Shown: positions 8,701-17,210, counted from the stretch's first letter. The stretch: DNA of 64,000 nucleotides from an uncultured Oscillospiraceae bacterium (GCA_910584715.1 CAJUAN010000006.1:62001-126000); one strand, 5' to 3'. Program-made: numbers and translations. The notes: generated from the sequence alone by a model not told the origin.

Positions 8701-8726
8701 AAAAGGGACTGTGCGTCCCTTTTTTG
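8701..8726 (+). terminator. intrinsic terminator after rplS
   Basis: GGGAC (8705-8709) pairs with GTCCC (8715-8719), extended by AAAA/TTTT, and a run of six T follows. The loop is TGTGC. Confidence 0.85.
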
Positions 8727-8766
8727 CTATATTTTAATATAAAGGTTTAGCGGGAGGATCATTGTT

Positions 8767-9369
8767 ATGGCAGGATACGAGCTTAATTACGAAGCCCTTG
8801 ACGATGCTGACAAGAAAAAAGAAGTCACCGCCGCCGAGGAGTTTATCGACTGGGTTGAAACTATTATAGGCGCTTTTTTTGCGGTAATTATTATATTTAC
8901 GTTTCTGCTTCGTGTGGCAAATGTTGACGGAGCGTCTATGCAGCCTACTCTTACCGAGGGTGACAGGCTTATTGTTTCACACCTGTTTTACGAGCCTGAG
9001 GCTGGGGATATTGTAATAGTCAACAGCGAAAAGCTTGGCAAGGCTATTGTTAAACGTGTGATTGCTGTAGAGGGGCAAACTGTTGAGGTTGATCCGGATG
9101 CCGGAGTTGTTAAGGTTGACGGCACAGTTCTTGACGAACCTTATATTCTTGAACTTACGAAAGAGGACGAGGGCTATCACAATTATCCCGTGAAGGTTCC
9201 TGAAGACTGCGTTTTCGTTATGGGCGACAACAGAATGAATTCTACCGACAGCAGAAGCGAATGGGTAGGCTTTGTAAACGAGGAGGACATTCTGGGTAAG
9301 GTAATTTTCAGAATATTCCCGTTCAACGCTATCGGCGATCCCGACCGCTCCGGAGGCGCAAATGACTGA
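8767..9369 (+). CDS. lepB: signal peptidase I
   Basis: A 200-residue type I signal peptidase with a single N-terminal membrane anchor (~residues 33-50). The catalytic serine is Ser57 in G-A-S-M-Q-P-T-L and the general-base lysine is Lys96 in A-I-V-K-R-V-I-A; the conserved box M-G-D-N-R-M-N-S-T-D-S-R follows near 150. It removes signal peptides from exported proteins on the outer face of the membrane. Its 3' end overlaps rbgA by 8 bases, and the order rplS-lepB-rbgA-rnhB-yraN is the classic Firmicutes arrangement. Confidence 0.97.
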   Translation: MAGYELNYEALDDADKKKEVTAAEEFIDWVETIIGAFFAVIIIFTFLLRVANVDGASMQPTLTEGDRLIVSHLFYEPEAGDIVIVNSEKLGKAIVKRVIAVEGQTVEVDPDAGVVKVDGTVLDEPYILELTKEDEGYHNYPVKVPEDCVFVMGDNRMNSTDSRSEWVGFVNEEDILGKVIFRIFPFNAIGDPDRSGGAND

Positions 9370-10219
9370 AATACCGTCCATACAGTGGTTCCCCGGTCAT
9401 ATGACCAAAACAAAGCGTATGATAAAGGCTTCGCTGCCTTTGGTAGACGCTGTGGTTGAGATACTTGACGCACGTATACCCGAATCAAGCAGGAATCCCG
9501 ATCTGCAAACTCTTATTGAGGGTAAGCCGAGAATAGTGGTGCTGAACAAATGCGACACTGCCGACGAAGCCGCTACTCAGAAATGGCTGGAGCATTACCG
9601 TGCGCAGGGCTTGACTGTCATTGCCGCGGATTGCCGGAGCGGCAAGGGTCTGAACAAGTTTGCTCCCGCGGTGAAGTCTGCGTTGTCTTCACTTATTGAA
9701 AAAAATAAAGCCAGAGGCATGGAGGGGCGCGTGCTGCACCTTATGGTGGTAGGCATACCCAACGTTGGAAAATCTTCCTTTATAAACCGTCTTGCGGGAC
9801 AGAAAAAGGCTAAGGTTGAAGATCGCCCCGGAGTTACCAGAACCAAGCAGTGGGTGAAGCTTTCCGAGGATATGGAGCTTCTGGATATGCCGGGAGTGCT
9901 GTGGCCTAAGTTCGAGGATATGTCCGTAGGGGAGAAGCTTGCTTTTACAGGCGCGGTAAAGGACGACGTTGTGGACGTGGAAACTCTTGCCTGCCGTTTG
10001 TTGTACGTTCTCAACGGTATGTACGGAGACGAGCTTGCGGCAAGATACAAAATACAGACCGAGGAAAACGAGGACGGCTATGAGCTTCTCAAAAAGGTTG
10101 GAAAAGCCCGCGGAATGCTTGTTTCGGGCGGAGAGATAAACACCGAACGGGCGGCGATAACGGTTCTTGACGAATTTAGGGGAGGAAAGCTGGGGAGGAT
10201 AACCCTTGAGCTTCCCTGA
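9362..10219 (+). CDS. rbgA: ribosome biogenesis GTPase RbgA (YlqF)
   Basis: A 285-residue circularly permuted GTPase for late 50S assembly. The start of the protein has the family hallmark I-Q-W-F-P-G-H-M. G motifs occur in permuted order: G4 N-K-C-D near 59, G1 G-I-P-N-V-G-K-S-S near 130, and G3 D-M-P-G near 178. The C-terminal helical part binds 23S rRNA. It starts inside the last codons of lepB, consistent with translational coupling, and rnhB follows after 15 bases. Confidence 0.96.
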   Translation: MTEIPSIQWFPGHMTKTKRMIKASLPLVDAVVEILDARIPESSRNPDLQTLIEGKPRIVVLNKCDTADEAATQKWLEHYRAQGLTVIAADCRSGKGLNKFAPAVKSALSSLIEKNKARGMEGRVLHLMVVGIPNVGKSSFINRLAGQKKAKVEDRPGVTRTKQWVKLSEDMELLDMPGVLWPKFEDMSVGEKLAFTGAVKDDVVDVETLACRLLYVLNGMYGDELAARYKIQTEENEDGYELLKKVGKARGMLVSGGEINTERAAITVLDEFRGGKLGRITLELP

Positions 10220-10234
10220 CAAGGTTGTGAAAGT

Positions 10235-10837
10235 ATGACTCTTTTTGAATATGACAGCGCGATCAGAAATGACGCTCCCGTGCTTTGCGGAGTGGACGAG
10301 GCAGGACGCGGTCCCTTGGCTGGGGACGTTTATGCCGCTGCTGTTATTTTTGACGAGGGCGTTCCTATCGATGGTCTTAACGACAGCAAAAAACTTTCCG
10401 AAAAAAAGCGGGAGGCTTTGTTTGACGAAATAATTGAAAAAGCTAAGGCTTACTGTATTGCGTCGGCGACAGTAGAGGAGATTGAGAGAATAAATATCCT
10501 GCAAGCCTCTATGCTTGCAATGAAAAGAGCCGTGGAGGGACTCGGGATAGTTCCGGATATGGCGATAATTGACGGAAACCGGTTGCCTGACTTGACGTGT
10601 TCTGCTCAAACTGTTGTAAAGGGAGATGGCTTGTCAGCTAGTATTGCGGCGGCTTCGATCCTGGCAAAGGTCAGCCGTGACAGATATATGAAAAAGCTTG
10701 CGGAGGAGTATCCTCAGTACCAATTTGAAAAGCACAAGGGTTACGGGACAAAGCTGCATAACGAAATGATACTGAAGTACGGTCCGTCGCCGGTTCACAG
10801 AATGTCGTTCTTAAAGAAGCTGCTTAAAAATGGATAG
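10235..10837 (+). CDS. rnhB: ribonuclease HII
   Basis: A 200-residue enzyme that nicks RNA in RNA-DNA hybrids, including single ribonucleotides in DNA. The catalytic block G-V-D-E-A-G-R-G-P-L-A-G is near residue 19; further acidic residues are in I-I-D-G-N near 112, and the family box A-A-A-S-I-L-A-K-V-S-R-D is near 139. Length is normal. It overlaps yraN by 8 bases. Confidence 0.97.
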   Translation: MTLFEYDSAIRNDAPVLCGVDEAGRGPLAGDVYAAAVIFDEGVPIDGLNDSKKLSEKKREALFDEIIEKAKAYCIASATVEEIERINILQASMLAMKRAVEGLGIVPDMAIIDGNRLPDLTCSAQTVVKGDGLSASIAAASILAKVSRDRYMKKLAEEYPQYQFEKHKGYGTKLHNEMILKYGPSPVHRMSFLKKLLKNG

Positions 10838-11192
10838 ACAGGAACTTGGTCGATTCGGCGAAAACGCCGTGGCGTACTATCTCGAAAAAAAGGGCTACAG
10901 GATACTGAAACGCAACTACCGCGTCAAAGGCGGTGAGCTTGATATTATTGCCGAAAAGGACGGTGTGGTTGCTTTTGTAGAGGTCAAGACCCGTACTCCG
11001 GAACCGCTTGTGAACGGTCTTGAAGCCGTTACTGCAGCTAAGAGAAAAATGATAATAAGGACTTCCGAGGAGTATTCCCGACGTTTCCCACATGACTTTC
11101 AGCCGCGTTTCGACGTGGTGTGGGTGACGGTTTCCGACAGAAAAGTCGTCGGGTTTAGGTATGTTGAAAACGCTTTTGACGCGAGCAGATAA
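10830..11192 (+). CDS. YraN family (UPF0102) endonuclease-like protein
   Basis: A 120-residue protein with a Holliday-junction-resolvase-like fold. It starts G-R-F-G-E-N-A-V-A-Y-Y-L-E-K-K-G and has the nuclease-type motif G-E-L-D-I-I-A-E...V-A-F-V-E-V-K-T-R, where the D and the E-V-K correspond to the PD-(D/E)xK core. The family is almost always encoded after rnhB, as here. The biological role is unsettled. The start overlaps rnhB by 8 bases. Confidence 0.93.
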   Translation: MDRQELGRFGENAVAYYLEKKGYRILKRNYRVKGGELDIIAEKDGVVAFVEVKTRTPEPLVNGLEAVTAAKRKMIIRTSEEYSRRFPHDFQPRFDVVWVTVSDRKVVGFRYVENAFDASR

Positions 11193-11221
11193 ATGTAAAT
11201 TTTTGTAAAGGAATGTTGGCT

Positions 11222-12715
11222 ATGTACTACAAAAGCACAAGAGACAGCGGCGTGAAGAAAACCTCCGCCGAGGCTATAGTGCAGGGAATTTCCGCTGACG
11301 GAGGACTTTTTGTTCCCTCGGAGATACCCCAAATAACCATGGACGAGATTGTTAAGCTGGGGGATATGAGTTACTCAGACAGGGCGGCTTATATTTTTGC
11401 AAAATATCTCACCGATTTTACTGAGGCGGAGATACTATACTGCACCGATAACGCCTATAACGACAAGAAATTTGCTACGGAAAATATTTCCGAAATTTCG
11501 CATCTTTTTGACGGAACCTACATTCTTGAGCTTTGGCACGGTCCCACCTGTGCTTTTAAAGATATGGCTTTGCAGATATTGCCGTATTTGCTTACCACTT
11601 CCGCAAAAAAGGTAAATATTGATAAGAAAATTGTAATTTTGGTTGCAACTTCGGGAGATACTGGAAAGGCCGCTCTCGAGGGTTTTGCGGACGTTCCCGG
11701 TACGCAGATAATGGTGTTTTATCCCGAGGACGGCGTAAGTCCCATGCAGAAGCGCCAGATGACCACGCAGGATGGAGAAAACGTTGCGGTCTGCGGAATC
11801 AAGGGCAACTTTGACGACTGTCAGAACGGCGTTAAGGCTATCTTTACCGATGAGTCTGTAAAGGCAAAGCTTGAAGCTAACAAGATGATGTTTTCCAGCG
11901 CAAATTCCATTAACTGGGGACGTCTTGCTCCGCAGATCATATACTACATTTCCGCTTACGCGACTCTTGTAAAGGACGAGGAGCTAAAAGCGGGGGACAA
12001 AATAAATATAGTCGTTCCCACGGGAAATTTTGGAAATATCCTTGCGGCGTACTATGCAAAGCATATGGGCTTGCCGGTGAACAAGCTGATATGCGCTTCC
12101 AATTCCAACAAGGTGCTTACGGACTTCATTACCACAGGCGTGTACGACAGGAACCGCGAGTTCATCACGACTATTTCGCCTTCTATGGATATTCTTATTT
12201 CCAGTAACCTTGAAAGACTTCTTTATCTTATGTGCGGGGAAAACGACGTTCTTATCCGCGAGTGGTTCGGTTCTCTTGCCAAAGAGGGCAGATATGAGGT
12301 TACGGACGAAATAAAGGCTAAGCTTGCGGACGAATTTGCAGCGGGCTTCTGCGACGACAAGGCTACAAAGGATACCATTAAGAAAATATATGATAAGTAT
12401 TCTTATACCCTTGACACTCACACAGCGGTTGCGGTAAAGGTTTACGAAGACTACCGTGCGGAGACGGGAGATACAACAAAAACGGTTATCGCTTCTACAG
12501 CGAGTCCCTACAAGTTCAGCGCAAGCGTGCTTGAAGCGATAGACGGCAATGCTTCCGAGATTAGCGAATTTGAAATGATCGACAGGCTTGCGGAACTTTC
12601 GGGATACGAGATACCACAGTCGCTGGCTGCTTTGAAAACAAAGGAGCGCCGTTTTAAGGACGTTATTGCACGGGAAGAGCAGCAGGATTATGTTCTGAAG
12701 CAGCTTTCCGTCTGA
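11222..12715 (+). CDS. thrC: threonine synthase
   Basis: A 497-residue PLP enzyme that makes threonine from O-phosphohomoserine. The start is ATG 11222 (M-Y-Y-K-S-T-R), because AAAGGA at 11207-11212 is correctly spaced for it; an ATG at 11213 would abut the ribosome site. The PLP-binding lysine is in H-G-P-T-C-A-F-K-D-M-A near residue 113, followed by A-T-S-G-D-T-G-K-A. The length and the N-terminal Y-x-S-T-R-D motif fit the long (E. coli-like) class. No threonine-attenuator-like structure was noticed in the short upstream gap. Confidence 0.96.
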   Translation: MYYKSTRDSGVKKTSAEAIVQGISADGGLFVPSEIPQITMDEIVKLGDMSYSDRAAYIFAKYLTDFTEAEILYCTDNAYNDKKFATENISEISHLFDGTYILELWHGPTCAFKDMALQILPYLLTTSAKKVNIDKKIVILVATSGDTGKAALEGFADVPGTQIMVFYPEDGVSPMQKRQMTTQDGENVAVCGIKGNFDDCQNGVKAIFTDESVKAKLEANKMMFSSANSINWGRLAPQIIYYISAYATLVKDEELKAGDKINIVVPTGNFGNILAAYYAKHMGLPVNKLICASNSNKVLTDFITTGVYDRNREFITTISPSMDILISSNLERLLYLMCGENDVLIREWFGSLAKEGRYEVTDEIKAKLADEFAAGFCDDKATKDTIKKIYDKYSYTLDTHTAVAVKVYEDYRAETGDTTKTVIASTASPYKFSASVLEAIDGNASEISEFEMIDRLAELSGYEIPQSLAALKTKERRFKDVIAREEQQDYVLKQLSV

Positions 12716-12729
12716 CTAAGGGTGAAGCA

Positions 12730-13416
12730 ATGTCTTTATTTGCAATAGCCGATCTGCATTTGTCGCTGTCGGTGGATAAGCCTATGGATATCTTCGGCGG
12801 CTGGGACGGTCATGTTGAAAAGCTTGCCGAAAACTGGAATAAAACTGTTTCGGAGGACGATCTGGTCGTTATACCCGGGGATATCTCATGGGGTATGAAT
12901 TTGGACGAGGCAAAAGCGGATTTTAGTTTTATCAATGCTTTAAACGGTCAAAAGATTATTTCCAAGGGAAACCATGACTATTGGTGGTCAACGTTGTCAA
13001 AGCTTAATAAGTTTGTTGAGGAAAGCGGCTTTGACACCATAAAGTTTCTGCACAATAATCATTATTCCTACGGAAAGTACGGGATTTGCGGCACACGCGG
13101 CTGGATAAATGAAACGGAAGTTCCCGCAGACGCCAAGGTACTGGCAAGGGAAGCTCAGAGACTGGAGGTCTCGATTAAGTCTGCTACAAAAGAAAACCTT
13201 GAACCGATAGTGTTTCTGCATTATCCACCCGTTTACGGCAACGAGAGCAATTATGACATACTTGACGTTATGTTCAGATATGGCGTAAAGGAATGCTATT
13301 ACGGGCATCTTCACGGCAGATCACACAAAAATGCGGTCTGCGGAGAGCGTGACGGTATAAATTTTCATTTAGTATCTTGTGATTTTGTGCATTTTTGCCC
13401 TGAATTAGTGGTATAA
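12730..13416 (+). CDS. metallophosphoesterase family protein
   Basis: A 228-residue calcineurin-like phosphoesterase. Metal-binding motifs appear in order: A-D-L-H-L near residue 7, G-D-I-S-W-G near 50, G-N-H-D-Y-W-W near 79, H-Y-P-P-V-Y near 163, and G-H-L-H-G-R near 195. No signal peptide or membrane helix, so it is cytoplasmic. It follows thrC by 14 bases and is probably cotranscribed with it. The substrate is unknown. Confidence 0.9.
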   Translation: MSLFAIADLHLSLSVDKPMDIFGGWDGHVEKLAENWNKTVSEDDLVVIPGDISWGMNLDEAKADFSFINALNGQKIISKGNHDYWWSTLSKLNKFVEESGFDTIKFLHNNHYSYGKYGICGTRGWINETEVPADAKVLAREAQRLEVSIKSATKENLEPIVFLHYPPVYGNESNYDILDVMFRYGVKECYYGHLHGRSHKNAVCGERDGINFHLVSCDFVHFCPELVV

Positions 13417-13472
13417 ATTGTATAAAATGGCGAAATATTTCTTTATCTATGGTAAATCTATTTTAAATATGT

Positions 13473-13478
13473 TATAAT
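13473..13478 (+). promoter_or_regulatory. probable -10 element of tig promoter
   Basis: A perfect TATAAT in the 152-base gap before tig. The sequence 17 bases upstream is a poor -35 match, so the promoter may be weak or activated. A 7-bp dyad follows in the leader. Confidence 0.4.
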
Positions 13479-13494
13479 GATAAACGTGTTTTAA

Positions 13495-13543
13495 GGCTCC
13501 GGCGGTTCTGCCGTTTTATGGAAGCGTGTCTTGCGGCGGAGCC
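13495..13543 (+). promoter_or_regulatory. stem-loop in tig leader
   Basis: GGCTCCG (13495-13501) is a perfect inverted match of CGGAGCC (13537-13543), enclosing 35 bases with smaller GC-rich pairing possibilities. It ends 9 bases before the TTGGAGGA ribosome site of tig. There is no T-run, so it is not a terminator. Confidence 0.45.
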
Positions 13544-13568
13544 AATTTAATATTGGAGGACGTTACAA

Positions 13569-14852
13569 ATGGGTTTGGTTTCAACAAATAAAATTGATGC
13601 TACAAAATATGAGCTTGTTATCGGCGTTGACGCCGAGGGCTTTGAAAAGGCAGTTCAGAGCGCATATCTGAAAGCCAGAGGAAGAATCAATATCAATGGC
13701 TTCAGAAAGGGTAAGGCTCCCAGAAAAATGATAGAGCAGCTTTACGGGGAAAATGTTTTTTATGAGGACGCCGTAAACGATTTGGTAAGGACAGATATAA
13801 CAAAGGTACTTGACGAAGAGGATTACGATCTTATTGCTGCTCCGGAGATCGCTGTTGAATCGGTAAATAAAGATGACGGTGTAAAATTTAAAGTTACCGT
13901 TACAGTAAAGCCCGAGGTTGAAATTTCCGATTATAAGGGTATAGAAGTTGAAAAAACTGTCAATGCTGTTACAGACGAGGATATTGATAAGCAGCTCCAG
14001 GCTCTCAGGGAGAGAAACGGACGTCTTGTTACCGTTGAGGACAGACCCGCCGAAAACGGAGATATTGCAGTTATCGACTTTGAAGGCTTTAAGGACGGCG
14101 TTCCTTTCGAAGGCGGCAAAGACGAAAATTACGAGCTCGCTCTCGGTTCCGGAACCTTTATTCCCGGATTTGAGGAGCAGATTGTCGGCAAGAATACGGG
14201 CGATGAGTTTACTATAAATGTGACATTCCCCGAAAACTATCAGATGGAAGATATTGCGGGACAGCTCTGCGAATTTAAGATCAAGCTTAATGAGATCAAG
14301 ACCAAGGAACTTCCTGATCTGGATGACGAGTTTGTTAAGGACGCTACCGAGTTTGAAACTATCGACGAGCTTAAAAATGACATGAGGACAAAGCTTGAAG
14401 AGCGTTCTGCAAAAAATGCGGACATGGAAGCCGAGAACAAGATTTTTGAATCTCTTATCGAAAAGATGACTGTTGATATCCCGCAGATTATGTTTGATAA
14501 TAAGATTGATGAAATGGTCAGAGATTTTGAAATGCGTCTTTCGCAGCAGGGCTTGAATCTGGAAATGTATTTGACATATACCAATATGGATATGGTTGCT
14601 TTCAGAAAAACTTTTGAGGATCAGGCTCAGAAGCAGGTCAAGGTAAGACTTGCGCTTGAAAAGATCGCTGCACTTGAAAATGTTGAAATTTCCGATGAAA
14701 AGGCTGAGGAGGAAATTTCCAGAATGGCTGAGCAGTACAATCTTACCGTTGAAAAGGTTAAGTCCGTAGTAAGCGTTAAGGCTGTCAAGGAAGATCTTAA
14801 GGTTGCTGAAGCAAGCAAGATTGTTCTTGATTCAGCAAAGATCAATGGCTGA
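13569..14852 (+). CDS. tig: trigger factor
   Basis: A 427-residue ribosome-associated chaperone and peptidyl-prolyl isomerase. The N-terminal ribosome-binding loop G-F-R-K-G-K-A-P is at about 43-50. The FKBP-type domain occupies about 150-240 (A-V-I-D-F-E-G-F-K-D-G-V-P-F-E-G-G), and the rest is the helical C-terminal chaperone arm. ATG at 13569 follows TTGGAGGA. It heads the classic tig-clpP-clpX-lon-engB chaperone/protease group. Confidence 0.97.
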   Translation: MGLVSTNKIDATKYELVIGVDAEGFEKAVQSAYLKARGRININGFRKGKAPRKMIEQLYGENVFYEDAVNDLVRTDITKVLDEEDYDLIAAPEIAVESVNKDDGVKFKVTVTVKPEVEISDYKGIEVEKTVNAVTDEDIDKQLQALRERNGRLVTVEDRPAENGDIAVIDFEGFKDGVPFEGGKDENYELALGSGTFIPGFEEQIVGKNTGDEFTINVTFPENYQMEDIAGQLCEFKIKLNEIKTKELPDLDDEFVKDATEFETIDELKNDMRTKLEERSAKNADMEAENKIFESLIEKMTVDIPQIMFDNKIDEMVRDFEMRLSQQGLNLEMYLTYTNMDMVAFRKTFEDQAQKQVKVRLALEKIAALENVEISDEKAEEEISRMAEQYNLTVEKVKSVVSVKAVKEDLKVAEASKIVLDSAKING

Positions 14853-14929
14853 GTTTTTATCTGTCAGTAGGCGCAGAATGTTTTTATAACAATAAAATGT
14901 TGTGCAGCTGCGTAACCAATAGCTGAAGC

Positions 14930-14981
14930 GCAAACCATCTTTCCGCAGAAGGATGGTTTGCTTGCGTAGATACTTCTGCGG
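14930..14981 (+). promoter_or_regulatory. H-type pseudoknot-like element upstream of clpP
   Basis: Stem 1 is a perfect 10-bp pairing of 14930-14939 with 14952-14961. Its loop contains CCGCAGAA (14943-14950), which is a perfect 8-bp complement of TTCTGCGG (14974-14981). Loop lengths are 3, 1 and 12 bases, a geometry typical of an H-type pseudoknot. Stem 2 ends at the GGAG that precedes the clpP ATG (14997), so folding could affect ribosome access. No T-run follows, so it is not a terminator. Confidence 0.6.
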
Positions 14982-14996
14982 AGAATTGAGGTTTTT

Positions 14997-15584
14997 ATGA
15001 GCTTAGTACCTTACGTTGTCAGACAGACAGGACGGGGAGAGCGTTCCCAGGACATTTTTTCAATGCTTCTGGAGGACAGGATCGTTATGCTTTCCGAAGA
15101 GGTAAACGATACTTCGGCAAGTTTGGTGGTTTCTCAGCTTTTGTATTTGGAAAGTCAGGATCCTGAAAAGGATATCTGCCTCTATATCAACAGCCCCGGA
15201 GGATCTGTCACTGCCGGTATGGCTATTTATGACACAATGCAGTATATCAAATGCGATGTATCTACGATATGCATAGGTCTTGCCGCATCTATGGGAGCCT
15301 TTCTTCTTTCTTCGGGAGCAAAAGGCAAGAGACTTGCGCTTCCAAATGCTGAAATAATGATCCATCAGCCACTGATTTCGGGAGGATTGTCGGGTCAGTG
15401 CACCGATATAAAAATACGTTCCGACCATTTGGTCAGAACAAGGGAAAACCTGAACCGTATTATTGCTCAGAACACAGGCAAGCCTATCGAAACTATCCGC
15501 GAGGATACTGAGCGCGATAACTTTATGAGCGCAGCAGAGGCTGCCGAGTACGGTTTGGTGGACAAGGTTATTTTTACAAGATAA
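14997..15584 (+). CDS. clpP: ATP-dependent Clp protease proteolytic subunit
   Basis: A 195-residue serine peptidase that forms the ClpP tetradecamer. Catalytic residues are Ser98 in G-L-A-A-S-M-G-A, His123 in M-I-H-Q-P, and an Asp near 170 in E-D-T-E-R-D. The N-terminus L-V-P-Y-V-V-R-Q is the axial-loop region. It is directly followed by clpX, its unfoldase. The upstream leader carries the pseudoknot-like element, and no CtsR-type repeat was recognised. Confidence 0.98.
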   Translation: MSLVPYVVRQTGRGERSQDIFSMLLEDRIVMLSEEVNDTSASLVVSQLLYLESQDPEKDICLYINSPGGSVTAGMAIYDTMQYIKCDVSTICIGLAASMGAFLLSSGAKGKRLALPNAEIMIHQPLISGGLSGQCTDIKIRSDHLVRTRENLNRIIAQNTGKPIETIREDTERDNFMSAAEAAEYGLVDKVIFTR

Positions 15585-15600
15585 GTTTGGAGTTTAATGT

Positions 15601-16872
15601 ATGGCCGGAAATGATAGAAGTATGAAAAGATGCAGCTTTTGCGGCAATCCCGAAAGCAAGGTTTTGAATATGTTTTCGGCAGGCGCGTGCAATATTTGTG
15701 ATAATTGCGTGACTTATTGCTACGAAATGCTTGTCGCAAACGATTTGGTTCCCGGCTATGCCGAAAACCGAAATGTCAAACCCCAGCCGCTGAAGCCGGT
15801 TAAACTGATGAAGCCAGCGGAAATAAAAAAATATCTTGACGAATATGTTATAGGTCAGGACGAGGCGAAGATCGCACTTTCCGTTGCGGTTTACAATCAC
15901 TATAAGCGCATAAACAGTCAAATGGATACCGACGATGTTGAGCTCCAGAAGAGCAACGTCATTCTTGTTGGTCCTACGGGCGTAGGAAAAACTATCCTTG
16001 CTCAGACGCTTGCAAAAATTTTGCAGGTTCCTTTCGCTATTGCGGACGCTACAACGCTTACTGAGGCGGGATATGTGGGCGACGATGTTGAGAACGTCCT
16101 TGTAAGGCTGCTTCAAGCCGCAGATTTCAACGTTGAGGCTGCTCAGCGGGGAATCATCTACATTGATGAGATAGACAAGATCGCAAGAAAATCCGAGAAC
16201 ACTTCCATTACGCGCGATGTCAGCGGCGAGGGTGTTCAGCAGGCGCTTCTCAAGATAGTTGAGGGAACGGTTTCAAATGTTCCTCCGCAGGGCGGAAGAA
16301 AACACCCTAATCAGGAGTTTATTCATGTTGATACTAAAAATATCCTGTTTATATGCGGCGGAGCCTTTGACGGACTTGACAGGATTATTCAAAAGCGCAC
16401 GGAATCCTCATCTCTGGGATTTGGAGCGGACATTAAAACAAGGGCGGAAAAGTCAAGCGGTATCTATAAGGAAGTTATTCACCAAGATTTCGTCAAATAC
16501 GGAATGATCCCCGAGCTTGTGGGACGTATGCCGGTGATAACCGTTCTTGACGAGCTTGACGAGCATATGCTGACGAGGATACTAACTGAGCCGAAAAACT
16601 CGCTTGTGAAGCAGTATAAAAAATTGTTTGAACTTGACGGTATTGAGCTTAATTTTGAACCAGAGGCCTTGAAAGCGATCGCTAAAAAAGCGATCGACCA
16701 GAAAACGGGTGCGCGCGGCTTACGTTCGATTGTTGAGAAAATTTTACAGCAGTCGATGTTCGACCTGCCCTCCGATAATGAGGTTTGCGGGCTTACCGTT
16801 ACAGAGGACTGCGTTACAGAAGCTGTTAAACCATTGGCTAAAATTGGAAAAAAGAAAATTTTAAAGAAGTAA
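15601..16872 (+). CDS. clpX: ATP-dependent Clp protease ATP-binding subunit ClpX
   Basis: A 423-residue AAA+ unfoldase. The N-terminal C4 zinc finger (C-S-F-C...C-N-I-C-D-N-C) is at residues ~11-39. Walker A G-P-T-G-V-G-K-T is near 124, Walker B I-I-Y-I-D-E-I-D near 187, and the ClpP-contacting loop (I-G-F) appears as S-L-G-F-G-A near 275, so the usual I-G-F tripeptide reads L-G-F. Sensor-2 G-A-R-G-L-R is near 373. It starts 16 bases after clpP, so the two are cotranscribed. Confidence 0.97.
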   Translation: MAGNDRSMKRCSFCGNPESKVLNMFSAGACNICDNCVTYCYEMLVANDLVPGYAENRNVKPQPLKPVKLMKPAEIKKYLDEYVIGQDEAKIALSVAVYNHYKRINSQMDTDDVELQKSNVILVGPTGVGKTILAQTLAKILQVPFAIADATTLTEAGYVGDDVENVLVRLLQAADFNVEAAQRGIIYIDEIDKIARKSENTSITRDVSGEGVQQALLKIVEGTVSNVPPQGGRKHPNQEFIHVDTKNILFICGGAFDGLDRIIQKRTESSSLGFGADIKTRAEKSSGIYKEVIHQDFVKYGMIPELVGRMPVITVLDELDEHMLTRILTEPKNSLVKQYKKLFELDGIELNFEPEALKAIAKKAIDQKTGARGLRSIVEKILQQSMFDLPSDNEVCGLTVTEDCVTEAVKPLAKIGKKKILKK

Positions 16873-16879
16873 AACAAAG

Positions 16880-16977
16880 AATGCGCTTTTTGATTTCATT
16901 TAAATTTATGTTTGGAGGGCGGGCAGCCGTGTCTTGCTGACGTATCCGAATATGGATTCTGTATCAGAAAGCGCATT
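16880..16977 (+). other. long-stem structured element in the 351-bp clpX-lon gap
   Basis: Bases 16880-16894 pair with 16963-16977 (15 bp with one G-T wobble), enclosing 68 bases that hold two smaller hairpins: CAGC/GCTG around 16924-16940 and ATCC/GGAT around 16943-16957. This is a three-way-junction-like layout. It starts 8 bases after the clpX stop. No T-run follows, so it is not a standard terminator. No open frame spans it and no known RNA family was recognised. Confidence 0.45.
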
Positions 16978-17052
16978 TTCAGTTAATTTATTGTATGTAA
17001 TTATTCATATTTTTTTTGCGGAGACGATAAATACTAAATTTGTTATCTTAAA

Positions 17053-17088
17053 TTGTTACTTGAAAAATCCGAAGATATAATATATAAT
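17053..17088 (+). promoter_or_regulatory. two overlapping sigma-A promoters of lon, offset by 7 bp
   Basis: Promoter 1 is TTGTTA (17053-17058), 17 bases, TATAAT (17076-17081). Promoter 2 is TTGAAA (17060-17065), 17 bases, TATAAT (17083-17088). Both have perfect -10 boxes and ideal spacing, and the second is the first shifted by 7 bp. RNA polymerase cannot occupy both at once. Confidence 0.7.
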
Positions 17089-17109
17089 AGATAATGTACT
17101 ATTCTAATT

Positions 17110-17210
17110 TGCATAAAAACGCAGCTTAAAAATCAGCGCAATACATAAAGGCAGGAGCTTGTTTGGTTTTTATGCATATCGGAAGCGATAATTTATGTCG
17201 ATTTTTCGAC
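17110..17210 (+). promoter_or_regulatory. structured leader of lon
   Basis: An 11-bp stem pairs 17110-17120 with 17166-17176. A second compact hairpin, GTCGA (17197-17201), TTTT, TCGAC (17206-17210), ends two bases before the AGGAGG of lon. The leader contains no open frame with a ribosome site. It is a candidate for translational or mRNA-stability control. Confidence 0.45.

Noticed and set aside
9689..10609. A 306-codon minus-strand open frame opposite rbgA and rnhB
   Set aside because: Antisense to two intact conserved genes; no ribosome site.
14930..14981. The clpP leader stem as a terminator of tig
   Set aside because: The stem is strong but no T-run follows; the second helix formed by its loop fits a pseudoknot better.
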